The notes under the pieces are model-generated. The model was not told the origin of the DNA, did no database searches, and saw nothing but the letters and a program-made list of their open reading frames with translations. From Oscillospiraceae bacterium (lineage in GTDB: Bacteria > Bacillota > Clostridia > Oscillospirales > Oscillospiraceae): a DNA stretch of 64,000 nt. The position numbers and the translations under genes are program-made. Below are positions 9,055-17,246 of this stretch, piece after piece (positions within the stretch are counted from its first letter, which is position 1; the number at the start of each line of letters is the position of its first letter). Location of the stretch: positions 1 through 64,000 of the forward strand of contig CACYYN010000010.1 of the NCBI GenBank assembly GCA_902778665.1, given 5' to 3'.

Positions 9055-10317
9055 ATGAAAACAAAAGCAGTTCGTTTATACGGAGAAATGGATCTCCGCC
9101 TGGAGGAATTTGACCTGCCGGAGATGAAGGATGACGAAATCCTGGCCAGGGTTATGTCAGACAGCCTTTGTACATCCACCTATAAGGCTGTGAAGCAGGG
9201 CAGTGCCCACAAGCGAGTGCATGAAGACGTGGCGGACCACCCTGCGATTGTCGGCCATGAATTCTGCGGCGAAATCGTAAAAGTGGGAGCAAAGTGGGCA
9301 AATGAGTTCAAGACAGGTGACCGGTTTATCATTCAGCCGGCACTGAACTACAAGGGCAGCCTGGATGCACCGGGTTATTCCTACGAGACCATCGGTGGGG
9401 ATGCAACCTATGTGGTGATCCCCAATGAAGTGATGGAGATGAAGTGCCTGATTCCCTTTGAGGGAAGCGGATTCTTCGAAGGCTCAATGACGGAGCCTTA
9501 CAGCTGTGTGATCGGGACATTCCACGCCATGTATCACACAGAGTACGGCAGCTATGTGCATCAGATGGGCATCCGTAAGGGAGGAAATATGCTGATGCTC
9601 GCCGGCAATGGCCCCATGGGACAGGCGGCAATCGACTATATTCTGCACTGTGACCGCAGGCCAGGATTGCTGGTTGTGACAGGACGCCGACAGGAGCAGC
9701 TTGACCGGCTTGCCCAGCTGCTGACAACAGAGGATGCGGCGGCAAACGGTGTGTCTCTCCACTACTTCAACACGGCGACTTGTGAAGATGCAAAGGCAGA
9801 GCTGCTGGCTCTCTCCGGCGGGAAGGGATACGACGATGTGCTGGTGTTCACGCCGGTGGCTTCCATGGTGGAGCTGGGCGATGATCTGCTGGGAAAAGAC
9901 GGATGCCTGAACTTCTTCTCCGGACCGAGCGACAAAGATTTCAAGGCACAACTGAATTTTTACAACGTGCACTATGCCTTCACCCATATTGTGGGGACCT
10001 CCGGCGGCAACACAGACGATATGAAGGAGGCTGCCGCCATGATGAAGGAAGGAAAGATCAACCCCGCATTGCTGGTTACCCACGTGGGCGGATTAAATGA
10101 CGTGGCGGATGCAACAAAGCATCTGCCGGAAATCCGGGGCGGCAAGAAGCTGATTTACCCCTGGGTGGACATGCCGCTGACGGCTATTGCAGATTTTGAG
10201 AAGCTTGGGAAGGAAGACCCTTTCTATGCAGAACTGGATGTAATCTGCAAAAAGCATAACGGGCTCTGGAGTGTGGAAGCGGAACGGTATCTGCTGAAGA
10301 CAAAGGCAGGGCTTTAA
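9055..10317 (+). CDS. Zinc-type medium-chain dehydrogenase, L-sorbose-1-phosphate reductase-like
   Basis: The 420-residue protein closely follows the SorE-type reductases known from L-sorbose catabolism. The N-terminus KAVRLYGEMDLRLEEF, the GHEFCGE zinc-domain motif near 67, IQPALNYKGSLDAPGYSY and the unusual nucleotide loop AGNGPMGQAA near 182 are all characteristic. It would interconvert a 1-phosphoketose and a 6-phosphohexitol with NAD(P)H. The chosen start is ATG 9055, after GGAGGG at 9041-9046; an upstream in-frame ATG at 9010 lies inside the PHP gene and has no SD. It is the last gene of the operon and is followed by a strong hairpin. Confidence 0.85.
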   Translation: MKTKAVRLYGEMDLRLEEFDLPEMKDDEILARVMSDSLCTSTYKAVKQGSAHKRVHEDVADHPAIVGHEFCGEIVKVGAKWANEFKTGDRFIIQPALNYKGSLDAPGYSYETIGGDATYVVIPNEVMEMKCLIPFEGSGFFEGSMTEPYSCVIGTFHAMYHTEYGSYVHQMGIRKGGNMLMLAGNGPMGQAAIDYILHCDRRPGLLVVTGRRQEQLDRLAQLLTTEDAAANGVSLHYFNTATCEDAKAELLALSGGKGYDDVLVFTPVASMVELGDDLLGKDGCLNFFSGPSDKDFKAQLNFYNVHYAFTHIVGTSGGNTDDMKEAAAMMKEGKINPALLVTHVGGLNDVADATKHLPEIRGGKKLIYPWVDMPLTAIADFEKLGKEDPFYAELDVICKKHNGLWSVEAERYLLKTKAGL

Positions 10318-10404
10318 GCGAAAAAAACAAGTATTCAGAATGCGTACGGGACAGAGATATCTCCGGCGCAGAATGAAGCAAACAAAGACGAGCGAAATGA
10401 ACAA

Positions 10405-10436
10405 CCGCCCGGATCCGATGAAAAGGATCCGGGCGG
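10405..10436. terminator. 12-bp perfect hairpin between the operon and glgB
   Basis: CCGCCCGGATCC (10405-10416) pairs perfectly with GGATCCGGGCGG (10425-10436) around an 8-nt loop, followed by TTTG. It sits between the convergent SorE-like gene and glgB. The T-tract is short on both strands, so it is a modest bidirectional terminator. Confidence 0.7.
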
Positions 10437-10455
10437 TTTGCACAGGATATGGAGC

Positions 10456-12438
10456 TTATTGGAGGTCCTCCGGGCAGAGAACGATGGCTGTGCGTGCCGG
10501 CAGATACAGCCGCACGTGGTTGCCTTCCATGCCGGGGGTATAGGCGCTGACGGTGTTGCGGGCCACACGGCCATAGCCGCAGTAGCAGTAGTCATCACTG
10601 GAGAAGAGGACGCGATAATCACAGCTGTGGCTCACGGGAATCGGGTAGCCTTCAAAGCTGCGTGCGGGGGAGAAGTTGAAAACAAAGAGTAATCCGCCGC
10701 GTTCAAAGGCAATGACGTGGTCATCCTCATGGACCCATTTGAGATCGGGATAGACCTGGTCGAAGATATGGTAGTATTTGGCGGTGTGCACCATGTCTTT
10801 GTCAAATTCATTCAGAGAGGCGTATTTCAGATCCGGATTAAAGAGGAGACTCCACTGCCTGCGGCAATACTGGAAGCTGTTCCCGTTGCCGGGGCGGGGG
10901 AAGTCAATCCACTCCGGATGGCCGAATTCGTTGCCCATGAAGGTGAGGTAACCGCTGCCTCCGGCGGCCATGGTGAGAAGGCGAATCATCTTATGGAGAG
11001 CAATGGCACGATCGATGACTTCAGTGTGGCAGTCTTTCTCCATCTGGTCATACATGGCAGCGTCGGCAAAGCGGAAGATCATAGTCTTGTCACCTACGAG
11101 GGCCTGGTCGTGGCTCTCCACATAGGCAACAGTGGGTGCATTGCGGAAGGTCAGCTCATACCAGAGCCTGCCAAGATTCCAGTCTTCATCCTTATAGTCC
11201 TTAGCGAGCTTAATCCAGAGATCGGGAATACCCATGCCCAGACGGAAGTCAAAACCGATGCCGCCGGAAGGAACCGGCTCGCACATACCCGGCATACCGG
11301 ACATGTCTTCAGCGATGGTGAGAGCGTCCGGCTTTACTTCTCGGATCAGCAGGTTTGCCAGCTGAAGGTAGGTCACGGCATCTACATCGGTGTTCATGGT
11401 GAAGTACTGGCCGAGATTGCTGAAGTCAGTGCCGAGGGCATGATCCAGATAGAGCATGGACGTGACGCCGTCAAAACGGAAGCCGTCGAAATGGTATTTC
11501 TCCAGCCAGAATTTCAGATTGCTCAGAAGGAAGTGAATCACTTCAGGCTTGCCGTAATTGAAGCACTTGGTGCCCCAGGCGGAATGATCACCCCGACCGC
11601 CCTCATGGAAGAACTGATAGGGGGTGCCGTCGAAGAGGTTGATGCCCTCCAGAGTGTTGCCGACGGCGTGGGAGTGAACAACATCCAGCAGGACACGAAT
11701 GCCCATGCTGTGGGCCTTGTTGACGAGGTACATCAGGTCTTCCGGCGTGCCGAATCGGCTGGAGGCGGCGTAGAAACTGCTGACCTGGTAGCCGAAGGAG
11801 CCGTAGAAGGGGTGCTCCATAATTGCCATCAGCTGGATGGTGTTGTAGCCAAGATACTGCACATGGGGCAGAATGTTATCGGCAAACTCACGATAGGTGG
11901 CAATTTTGTGTTCCTCGCTGGACATACCGACATGAGCCTCATAGATCAGCGGGGACTCATCACAATGAAAGTCTCCGTCTGTCCAGGGGTAGGGATTGAT
12001 GTCGTCCCACACTTCGCAGCACCAGCTGCCCGTCTCCCAGTCCTGTGTGACACGGCGGGCATAGAGGGGAACATGCTGGGTGAGATGATCGCCGTTTTGG
12101 ACGATGGTGAGAACTCTGCTGCCCTGATGGATGGTGTCACCCGGGAGGGAGAGAATCCAGTTGCCGTTGTCGGCCTTTTCCATAGGGGTGGCTGTCCACT
12201 GCCAGTTGTTGAAATCACCTGTCAGAAACAGCTGATCGGCACCGGGTGCCCACTCACGGTATACCCACCCGTCTTCCGTTTTGTGGAAACCATACCAGTC
12301 ATATGCGTTGGCAAAATCACGCAAGGTAGTTTTGCCGGGCAGAATCTGTTTTGTTTTTTGGGAGAGCAGATCCATGCGCAGCTGAAAGTCGCCCTCAAAG
12401 GGACGAAGCTCCGGGAACTTCTCCAGAATAGGAATCAT
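10456..12438 (-). CDS. glgB: 1,4-alpha-glucan branching enzyme
   Basis: The 660-residue GH13 enzyme introduces alpha-1,6 branches into glycogen. An N-terminal CBM48-like beta domain (WAPGADQLFLTGDFNNWQ, about 65-83) precedes the TIM barrel. Catalytic motifs are GFRFDGVTSM (nucleophile Asp near 318), TIAEDMSGMPG (acid/base Glu) and YVESHDQALVGDKT. The length and motif spelling match the branching-enzyme subfamily that also contains the eukaryotic enzymes (GH13_8-like) rather than the usual bacterial GlgB. No other glg gene is adjacent, so it is a single-gene unit with its own promoter. ATG 12438 has the SD AAAGGAG. Confidence 0.93.
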   Translation of the reverse strand: MIPILEKFPELRPFEGDFQLRMDLLSQKTKQILPGKTTLRDFANAYDWYGFHKTEDGWVYREWAPGADQLFLTGDFNNWQWTATPMEKADNGNWILSLPGDTIHQGSRVLTIVQNGDHLTQHVPLYARRVTQDWETGSWCCEVWDDINPYPWTDGDFHCDESPLIYEAHVGMSSEEHKIATYREFADNILPHVQYLGYNTIQLMAIMEHPFYGSFGYQVSSFYAASSRFGTPEDLMYLVNKAHSMGIRVLLDVVHSHAVGNTLEGINLFDGTPYQFFHEGGRGDHSAWGTKCFNYGKPEVIHFLLSNLKFWLEKYHFDGFRFDGVTSMLYLDHALGTDFSNLGQYFTMNTDVDAVTYLQLANLLIREVKPDALTIAEDMSGMPGMCEPVPSGGIGFDFRLGMGIPDLWIKLAKDYKDEDWNLGRLWYELTFRNAPTVAYVESHDQALVGDKTMIFRFADAAMYDQMEKDCHTEVIDRAIALHKMIRLLTMAAGGSGYLTFMGNEFGHPEWIDFPRPGNGNSFQYCRRQWSLLFNPDLKYASLNEFDKDMVHTAKYYHIFDQVYPDLKWVHEDDHVIAFERGGLLFVFNFSPARSFEGYPIPVSHSCDYRVLFSSDDYCYCGYGRVARNTVSAYTPGMEGNHVRLYLPARTAIVLCPEDLQ

Positions 12439-12483
12439 AAACGATAGTCTCCTTTGCGTATTATTGGTTCAGGAATTGGCTGT

Positions 12484-12512
12484 ATTATACCATTATTCAG
12501 AGCGCTCGACAA
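12484..12512 (-). promoter_or_regulatory. glgB promoter
   Basis: On the minus strand TTGTCG (12507-12512) and TATAAT (12484-12489) are separated by 17 bp, about 45 bp upstream of the glgB start. Confidence 0.65.
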
Positions 12513-12588
12513 GAGCGAGGTGCAAATGATGCGTTTTCCGATCCCAATTGAAAACGGAGATGCAGACCAAGCAAGTATTTTTTTTATA

Positions 12589-12617
12589 TTGACTCTGAAA
12601 TTAATATGAATTATAAT
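12589..12617 (+). promoter_or_regulatory. Esterase operon promoter
   Basis: TTGACT (12589-12594), a 17-bp spacer and TATAAT (12612-12617). An in-frame ATG at 12606 falls between the two boxes and so cannot be a start for this transcript. This supports the esterase start at 12675. Confidence 0.75.
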
Positions 12618-12674
12618 CCTCTTTGCGATAAGAACGTCCGGGTGAGCCAGGCAGCAGGAAAGACAGGAATCGAA

Positions 12675-14477
12675 ATGAAACAAGAAACGGTGAAAGATAA
12701 ATCCAAAGGAATTCTGTGGCGGGTGCTGCTGGCGATTGCAGTGCTGCTTATGGCAGCGGTACTGGAGCTTGGGAAGCACACCATTCCGGGATGGATTCTG
12801 ACGATTGCGGCAGTTTGCGGGTTCTGCATTCTGCGGATGAAGGTACTGAATGGAAAAAGCCGAGGGATTCGCATTCTCGGCTGGATCGGACTTCTGGCAG
12901 CTTTTGCCTGTATCTTGTGGATCTCGTGGCCGCCGGTAAAGGCAGTGCCTGCCGTTTATGGGAAAAGCGCCGGGGTGACTGACGTAGTGCATGTATCGCA
13001 GGGCGATCTGACAGGTGTGCTGACGGAGGACGGGCAGGTGGAGGTTTTCACCGGCATCCCCTATGCCCAGCCTCCGGTGGGAGAGCTACGCTGGAAAGAG
13101 CCGAGGCCTGCCCTGCCCTGGGAGGGTGTGCTGAAAGCAGACCATTTTGCCCCCATGTCTATGCAAACGCAGAACCTGCCGATCTATTCATCACTTGCAC
13201 AGATTATCGGCTATCACGATTATAAAATCAGCTTAACAGACAATTACAGGGAGCCTGTCAGCGAGGATTCCCTTTATCTCAACATATGGAAGCCGACGGG
13301 AGATGTCTCCAACCTGCCGGTGCTGGTGTATGTACACGGGGGGTCACTGCAAACGGGGCAACCGTGGTACGGTGATTACAGAGGAGAGCAGCTTGCCCGG
13401 GAGGGTGTGGTTGTGGTGAACTTTGGCTACAGGCTTGGCATTTTCGGCTTTTTTGCAGATGAGGAGCTGGCGGCAGAGTCAGAATACGGCACCACGGGCA
13501 ACTACGGGCTGCTGGACCAGGTTATGGCACTGGCCTGGGTGAGAGACAACATCGCAGCTTTTGGCGGAGACCCGGGGAATGTGACGCTGGCAGGGGAATC
13601 GGCAGGATCTGCCTGTGTGTCTGCACTGTGCACGTCGCCACTGGCAAAAGGTCTCTTCCGGCGAGCGGTAGGGGAGAGCTCCACTGTGACAGCACCGGTG
13701 CCTGCCCATTCCTTCCGCAGCATGGAATATGCACTGCGGGCAGGAGAGAAGACAAAAGAGAAATACGGGGTCTCTTCCGTTGAGGAGCTGAGAGCACTAC
13801 CGGCAGAAAAGATTGTTGCGGAGCTTGGAAATCATCACCACATGACGATAGATGGCTTTGCCCTGACAGAGATGCCTTGGGAGTCATACAGTAAAGGCGT
13901 CCATAATGAGGAAGCTCTGCTTCACGGGTTTAACAGGGATGAATCGGCACCGTTTATTCTGTTTAGCCAGGCAAACCTGAAAAACTATGAAAAGAAAATA
14001 AAAGATGCCTTTGAAGAGCCTTATGCATCCCAGGTGCTGGCCCTTTATCCTGCAAAGACGGATGCCGAGGCAAGGCAGAACTGGGCAGACATTTACACGG
14101 CAGTGCTGTTTTCCTACGGGCACTACTGCTGGGAACGGCAGGCAAAGGCGAACAATATCCCATCGTATATATATTACTTTACAAAAGACAACGGCAGGCT
14201 GGGTGCCTGGCACAGCGGCGAAGAGGTTTATCTCTACGGTAATATCCCGGAAGACTCCAAGCTATATGACAGCGTTGACCGGGAGCTGAGCAGAATGATG
14301 GTCGGCTATTACCGGAACTTTATATATAACGGAGACCCAAACGGGGAAGGCCTGCCCCAATGGCAGCCGGATGACGGAAGAAACGTGGTGCTGGAATTCG
14401 GTGAAGAGGTGACCGAGCACGAGGCACCCTATGCCGAGCTGTACAGAATACTGGATGAGATGTATGCGCATGAATAA
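12675..14477 (+). CDS. Type-B carboxylesterase with N-terminal membrane segments
   Basis: The 600-residue alpha/beta hydrolase belongs to the para-nitrobenzyl esterase/cholinesterase family. After a short charged N-terminus it has three close hydrophobic stretches (about 12-85), so it is probably membrane-anchored with the enzyme outside. Family motifs are IPYAQPPVGELRW, EDSLYLNIWKP, the oxyanion loop YVHGGSLQTG near 220, the nucleophile elbow GESAG (Ser near 310), the Glu in NRDESAPF near 420 and the His in GAWHSGEE near 511, so the triad is complete. The natural ester substrate is unknown. The start at 12675 lies downstream of the promoter. The gene's end overlaps the HxlR regulator by 8 bp. 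Confidence 0.88.
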   Translation: MKQETVKDKSKGILWRVLLAIAVLLMAAVLELGKHTIPGWILTIAAVCGFCILRMKVLNGKSRGIRILGWIGLLAAFACILWISWPPVKAVPAVYGKSAGVTDVVHVSQGDLTGVLTEDGQVEVFTGIPYAQPPVGELRWKEPRPALPWEGVLKADHFAPMSMQTQNLPIYSSLAQIIGYHDYKISLTDNYREPVSEDSLYLNIWKPTGDVSNLPVLVYVHGGSLQTGQPWYGDYRGEQLAREGVVVVNFGYRLGIFGFFADEELAAESEYGTTGNYGLLDQVMALAWVRDNIAAFGGDPGNVTLAGESAGSACVSALCTSPLAKGLFRRAVGESSTVTAPVPAHSFRSMEYALRAGEKTKEKYGVSSVEELRALPAEKIVAELGNHHHMTIDGFALTEMPWESYSKGVHNEEALLHGFNRDESAPFILFSQANLKNYEKKIKDAFEEPYASQVLALYPAKTDAEARQNWADIYTAVLFSYGHYCWERQAKANNIPSYIYYFTKDNGRLGAWHSGEEVYLYGNIPEDSKLYDSVDRELSRMMVGYYRNFIYNGDPNGEGLPQWQPDDGRNVVLEFGEEVTEHEAPYAELYRILDEMYAHE

Positions 14478-14850
14478 AGAAGGAACCTGCAAGGGCATGT
14501 GCCCATGTGACACAGAGTGCCCCATCGGGGCAGCACTGTCTGCCATCGGCGGGCGGTGGAAAATGCGAATCATATGCACCTTGTTTGTAGATGGGACACA
14601 ACGATATAACGATCTTGTCCGGAAAACTACGGGCATCACGAACGCTATGCTCTCCTCTTCGCTAAAGGAGCTGGAAGCGGACGGCATTGTCACTCGGAAG
14701 CAGTATGAAGAGATCCCGCCGCGAGTGGAATACTCTTTGACGGAGCATGGGAGAGAGCTGTGGCCCATTCTGCACAGGCTGGCCCATTGGGCGAAAGGCG
14801 AGATGTTTGACGGAGATTTAGACGAGCTGCCCGAAGAGGCATGGCTGTAA
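14470..14850 (+). CDS. HxlR-family winged-helix regulator with a Cys-rich N-terminus
   Basis: The 126-residue protein has the HxlR winged helix: IGAALSAIGGRWKMRII, then RYNDLVRKTTGITNAML and RVEYSLTEHGRELWPIL. Many family members are redox or electrophile sensors that use one N-terminal Cys. This one has four (C7, C11, C13 and C17 in CKGMCPCDTEC), enough for a metal site or disulfide switch (inference). ATG 14470 is the most likely start; ATG 14464 is possible. It overlaps the esterase end by 8 bp and precedes a radical SAM gene by 33 bp, so the three form an operon. Confidence 0.85.
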   Translation: MNKEGTCKGMCPCDTECPIGAALSAIGGRWKMRIICTLFVDGTQRYNDLVRKTTGITNAMLSSSLKELEADGIVTRKQYEEIPPRVEYSLTEHGRELWPILHRLAHWAKGEMFDGDLDELPEEAWL

Positions 14851-14883
14851 TGTACTTTGTAATATCTGAAAAGGAGAAACCTT

Positions 14884-15978
14884 ATGAAACAGCAGTTTGA
14901 CCTGCAGAACCACATTGAACAGGGTGTGGAGAAGATTGTGGCGGACACCATCAAGGCTACGCTGAAAAACCCGAAAGAAAGCGCATTTATGGCGAAGTTT
15001 GCTATGGCAAGCCGCAAGGCCTCCAAGGTCCGGCAAAAAAATGAGCAGGAAGGCCTGCATGTGCCGGGCTTCCTGATTGCAAGCATCACCAGCAGCTGCA
15101 ATCTGCATTGCGCAGGGTGCTATTCCCGCTGCAACAACGCTACCGTTGATACACCTCCGGTGCGTCAGCTGACCAGTGAGGAGTGGCTGAGAATCTTCCG
15201 TGAGGCAGATGAGCTGGGTGTCAGCTTTATTATGCTGGCCGGCGGAGAACCGATGATCCGCCGTGATATTATTGAAGCGGCGGGAAAAATGCAGAATATT
15301 ATCTTCCCGATCTTCACCAACGGCACCTTTGTGGATGACCGCTACTTCCGTCTGCTGGATGAATGCCGAAACCTGATCCCGGTGATGAGCATTGAGGGCG
15401 GAAAAGAGGTTACCGATGTCCGCCGTGGGACGGGAATTTATGATAAGGTTTCATCCAATATGGATGCCTTTAAAGAGAAGGGCCTTATTTTCGGCGCCTC
15501 TATCACGGTTACGACAGAAAATATAAAGGAAGTAACGTCCCGAGAGTTCGTTGACAGCCTGATCGAGAAGGGTTGCAAGCTGGCTATTTTCATTGAATTT
15601 GTGCCTGTGACGGAGGAAGCCAGACACCTGGCACCCGGTGATGAGGAACGGGCTTATATGGCGGGAGCACTGGAAAAGCTGCGTGAGAGCACAAGCGATA
15701 TTGTGCTGCTGTCCTTCCCGGGAGATGAACTGGCTATGGGCGGTTGCATGGCAGCAGGGAGAGAATTCTTCCACATCAATTCCCACGGCGGTGCAGAACC
15801 CTGCCCCTTCTCTCCATATTCGGATGTGAACATCAAAGAAACATCCCTGCGGAAGGCTATTTCTTCCCCCTTATTCCGGAAGCTGCAGGAAAACGGCGTG
15901 CTGAGCGGAGAACATGTGGGCGGATGCGTGCTTTATGAAAAGAGAGATCAGGTGGAGGCGCTTGTCGCCGAAGGCTGA
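14884..15978 (+). CDS. Radical SAM protein with SPASM-like C-terminal Cys motifs
   Basis: The 364-residue protein carries the radical SAM cluster motif SCNLHCAGC (C72, C76, C79), the GGEP motif (LAGGEPMIRRD) and the FTNGTFV strand. The C-terminal part has GGCMAAGREFFHIN and GAEPCPFSPYSD, which match the same positions in the radical SAM genes at 57067 and 60208, so the three are paralogues. An N-terminal region of about 60 residues (helical, basic) precedes the barrel. The reaction is unknown. AAAGGAG precedes ATG 14884. Co-transcription with the esterase and HxlR regulator hints at a small-molecule or lipid modification under HxlR control, but this is inference. Confidence 0.88.
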   Translation: MKQQFDLQNHIEQGVEKIVADTIKATLKNPKESAFMAKFAMASRKASKVRQKNEQEGLHVPGFLIASITSSCNLHCAGCYSRCNNATVDTPPVRQLTSEEWLRIFREADELGVSFIMLAGGEPMIRRDIIEAAGKMQNIIFPIFTNGTFVDDRYFRLLDECRNLIPVMSIEGGKEVTDVRRGTGIYDKVSSNMDAFKEKGLIFGASITVTTENIKEVTSREFVDSLIEKGCKLAIFIEFVPVTEEARHLAPGDEERAYMAGALEKLRESTSDIVLLSFPGDELAMGGCMAAGREFFHINSHGGAEPCPFSPYSDVNIKETSLRKAISSPLFRKLQENGVLSGEHVGGCVLYEKRDQVEALVAEG

Positions 15979-15995
15979 AATTAACAGATAACGAC

Positions 15996-16032
15996 AACGG
16001 GAACCGGGCTTGCTCAGCCTGCGGTTCCCGTT
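15996..16032 (+). terminator. Rho-independent terminator of the esterase-hxlR-radical SAM operon
   Basis: AACGGGAACCG (15996-16006) pairs with CGGTTCCCGTT (16022-16032) and is followed by a T-tract (TTTTT from 16031). Confidence 0.85.
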
Positions 16033-16141
16033 TTTGATGAAAACAATCTGTATGTTCTTTTCTTCATCCGTATGTATTTCGACTGGCTTTAACAGGCGAC
16101 CGGAAGGCATCCGGGTTTTGCAGCTTTGCCTGGAAAAGAAA

Positions 16142-16870
16142 TCAGTTCCCGGTCTGTATATCGGCAAGATGTTCCCGCGCATGGAAGACTTTGCAGATTT
16201 GGGAATAATCGCCGAATACCGTCAGCTTGTCACCGACAGTGAAAACAGTGTTTGCCCCGGCCGGTTCAGCCTTTTGTCCGGGATGCTCCACCACCATAAC
16301 GAGAATACCGGTTTCTGCTCTGAAGTCGGATTCGGATAGCGAGACGCCCTGATAATTTTCAGGAATGTGATTGAGGGTTACAAGCGCAATGGTCTCCTTA
16401 CCGATATAATCCAACAGGAGGACGGTATTGAAAGAGGAAGAGCGCATGATCAGACGATCGGCAAAGCCCTGAAGAAGATGATCTCCCCAGGCACGAAAGC
16501 GGGGCACACGCATAAAGGCGAGAATAATAGCAATTGCGGCCAGAGGAATCAGCAGCGCAAAATAAAAGTGCTCCGCCTGGTAGAATTTAAGCGTCAGAAA
16601 CACGTTAATGAGCGCTGTTACAATTGTGATATTGAACACATAGCCGAAGAGCATGGTGAGCCGAGCCAGCCTTCGCCTGCTGCTGTTGGAAAGGAGCAGC
16701 TCGCTTTCTCTGGTGGTAAAGCCGCATCCGGTGAGAATAGAAATCACCTGAAAGCGGGCTTTTTCATCCGGTAGACCTGTAAAACGGAACAGAACGGTAA
16801 ACAGCTCCGTCATGACCCAGTACATCAGGATAATAATGGAAAAGAGAAAAAAGGCTGTGTAGAGATTCAT
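16142..16870 (-). CDS. Membrane protein with a C-terminal TrkA-C (RCK_C) domain
   Basis: The 242-residue protein has three predicted membrane segments (about 5-25, 70-95, 98-118), with a soluble loop (GLPDEKARFQVISILTGCGF) between the first two. A TrkA-C-like domain at about 165-238 contains NYQGVSLSESDFR, ILVMVVEH and VGDKLTVFGD. RCK_C domains bind small ligands and gate ion transport. This architecture, without a K+ pore, is a family of unassigned function. AAAGGA precedes ATG 16870. It is the next gene after the initiator tRNA on this strand, but a terminator separates them. Confidence 0.8.
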   Translation of the reverse strand: MNLYTAFFLFSIIILMYWVMTELFTVLFRFTGLPDEKARFQVISILTGCGFTTRESELLLSNSSRRRLARLTMLFGYVFNITIVTALINVFLTLKFYQAEHFYFALLIPLAAIAIILAFMRVPRFRAWGDHLLQGFADRLIMRSSSFNTVLLLDYIGKETIALVTLNHIPENYQGVSLSESDFRAETGILVMVVEHPGQKAEPAGANTVFTVGDKLTVFGDYSQICKVFHAREHLADIQTGN

Positions 16871-16905
16871 AGCTGTTTCCTTTTCTCACAGTTAAAATAA
16901 AAAAT

Positions 16906-16931
16906 AAAGCTGATCTGAAAAGATCAGCTTT
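16906..16931 (-). terminator. tRNA-fMet terminator
   Basis: AAAGCTGATCT pairs with AGATCAGCTTT around a GAAA loop (TTTC on the minus strand); the minus strand continues into ATTTTTTATTTT. It lies 8 bp after the tRNA 3' end. Confidence 0.9.
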
Positions 16932-16938
16932 ACGTTAG

Positions 16939-17011
<73 letters not shown>

Positions 17012-17030
17012 ATATTTCTTTAGCTTGTAT

Positions 17031-17059
17031 ATATTACTACAGGGAATCAGAAAAGTCAA
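17031..17059 (-). promoter_or_regulatory. tRNA-fMet promoter
   Basis: On the minus strand TTGACT (17054-17059), a 17-bp spacer and TAATAT (17031-17036) lie about 20 bp before the tRNA. Confidence 0.75.
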
Positions 17060-17105
17060 GAGAAAATTTCGGAATGATGGGGATATCAGAGAAATAGGAA
17101 TGTCC

Positions 17106-17141
17106 AACATGCCCTACATGCCCAAGGTGCCCAACATGCCC
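17106..17141. repeat. Four 9-bp tandem repeats of the form NNNRTGCCC
   Basis: AACATGCCC, TACATGCCC, AAGGTGCCC and AACATGCCC follow one another without gaps in the intergenic space between the tRNA-fMet promoter and the YegP-like gene. They fall within a 31-codon reading frame (17100-17195) that would encode Met-Pro repeats. No SD precedes it, so it is not called as a gene. Confidence 0.75.
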
Positions 17142-17201
17142 TTATTTGTGCAGAGGACTGGAGGGCAGGTTGGCAAAGGGCAGGAAGCAGGCTGAAAGAA
17201 A

Positions 17202-17227
17202 AGCCGGCAGGAATAAACCTGCCGGCT
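17202..17227 (-). terminator. Terminator of the YegP-like gene
   Basis: AGCCGGCAGG and CCTGCCGGCT form a 10-bp stem with a 6-nt loop. On the minus strand it runs into TTTTCTTTC, 20 bp after the stop codon. Confidence 0.85.
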
Positions 17228-17246
17228 GCGAATGAAATGGTAATAA

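Noticed and set aside
10717..12447. 576-residue open frame on the plus strand opposite glgB
   Set aside because: It mirrors the glgB frame, contains no family motif and would start without SD; glgB has all catalytic residues and its own promoter.
17100..17195. 31-codon reading frame of Met-Pro repeats
   Set aside because: No ribosome-binding site, no promoter in the right place, and the codons come from a 9-bp tandem array, so it is treated as a repeat.
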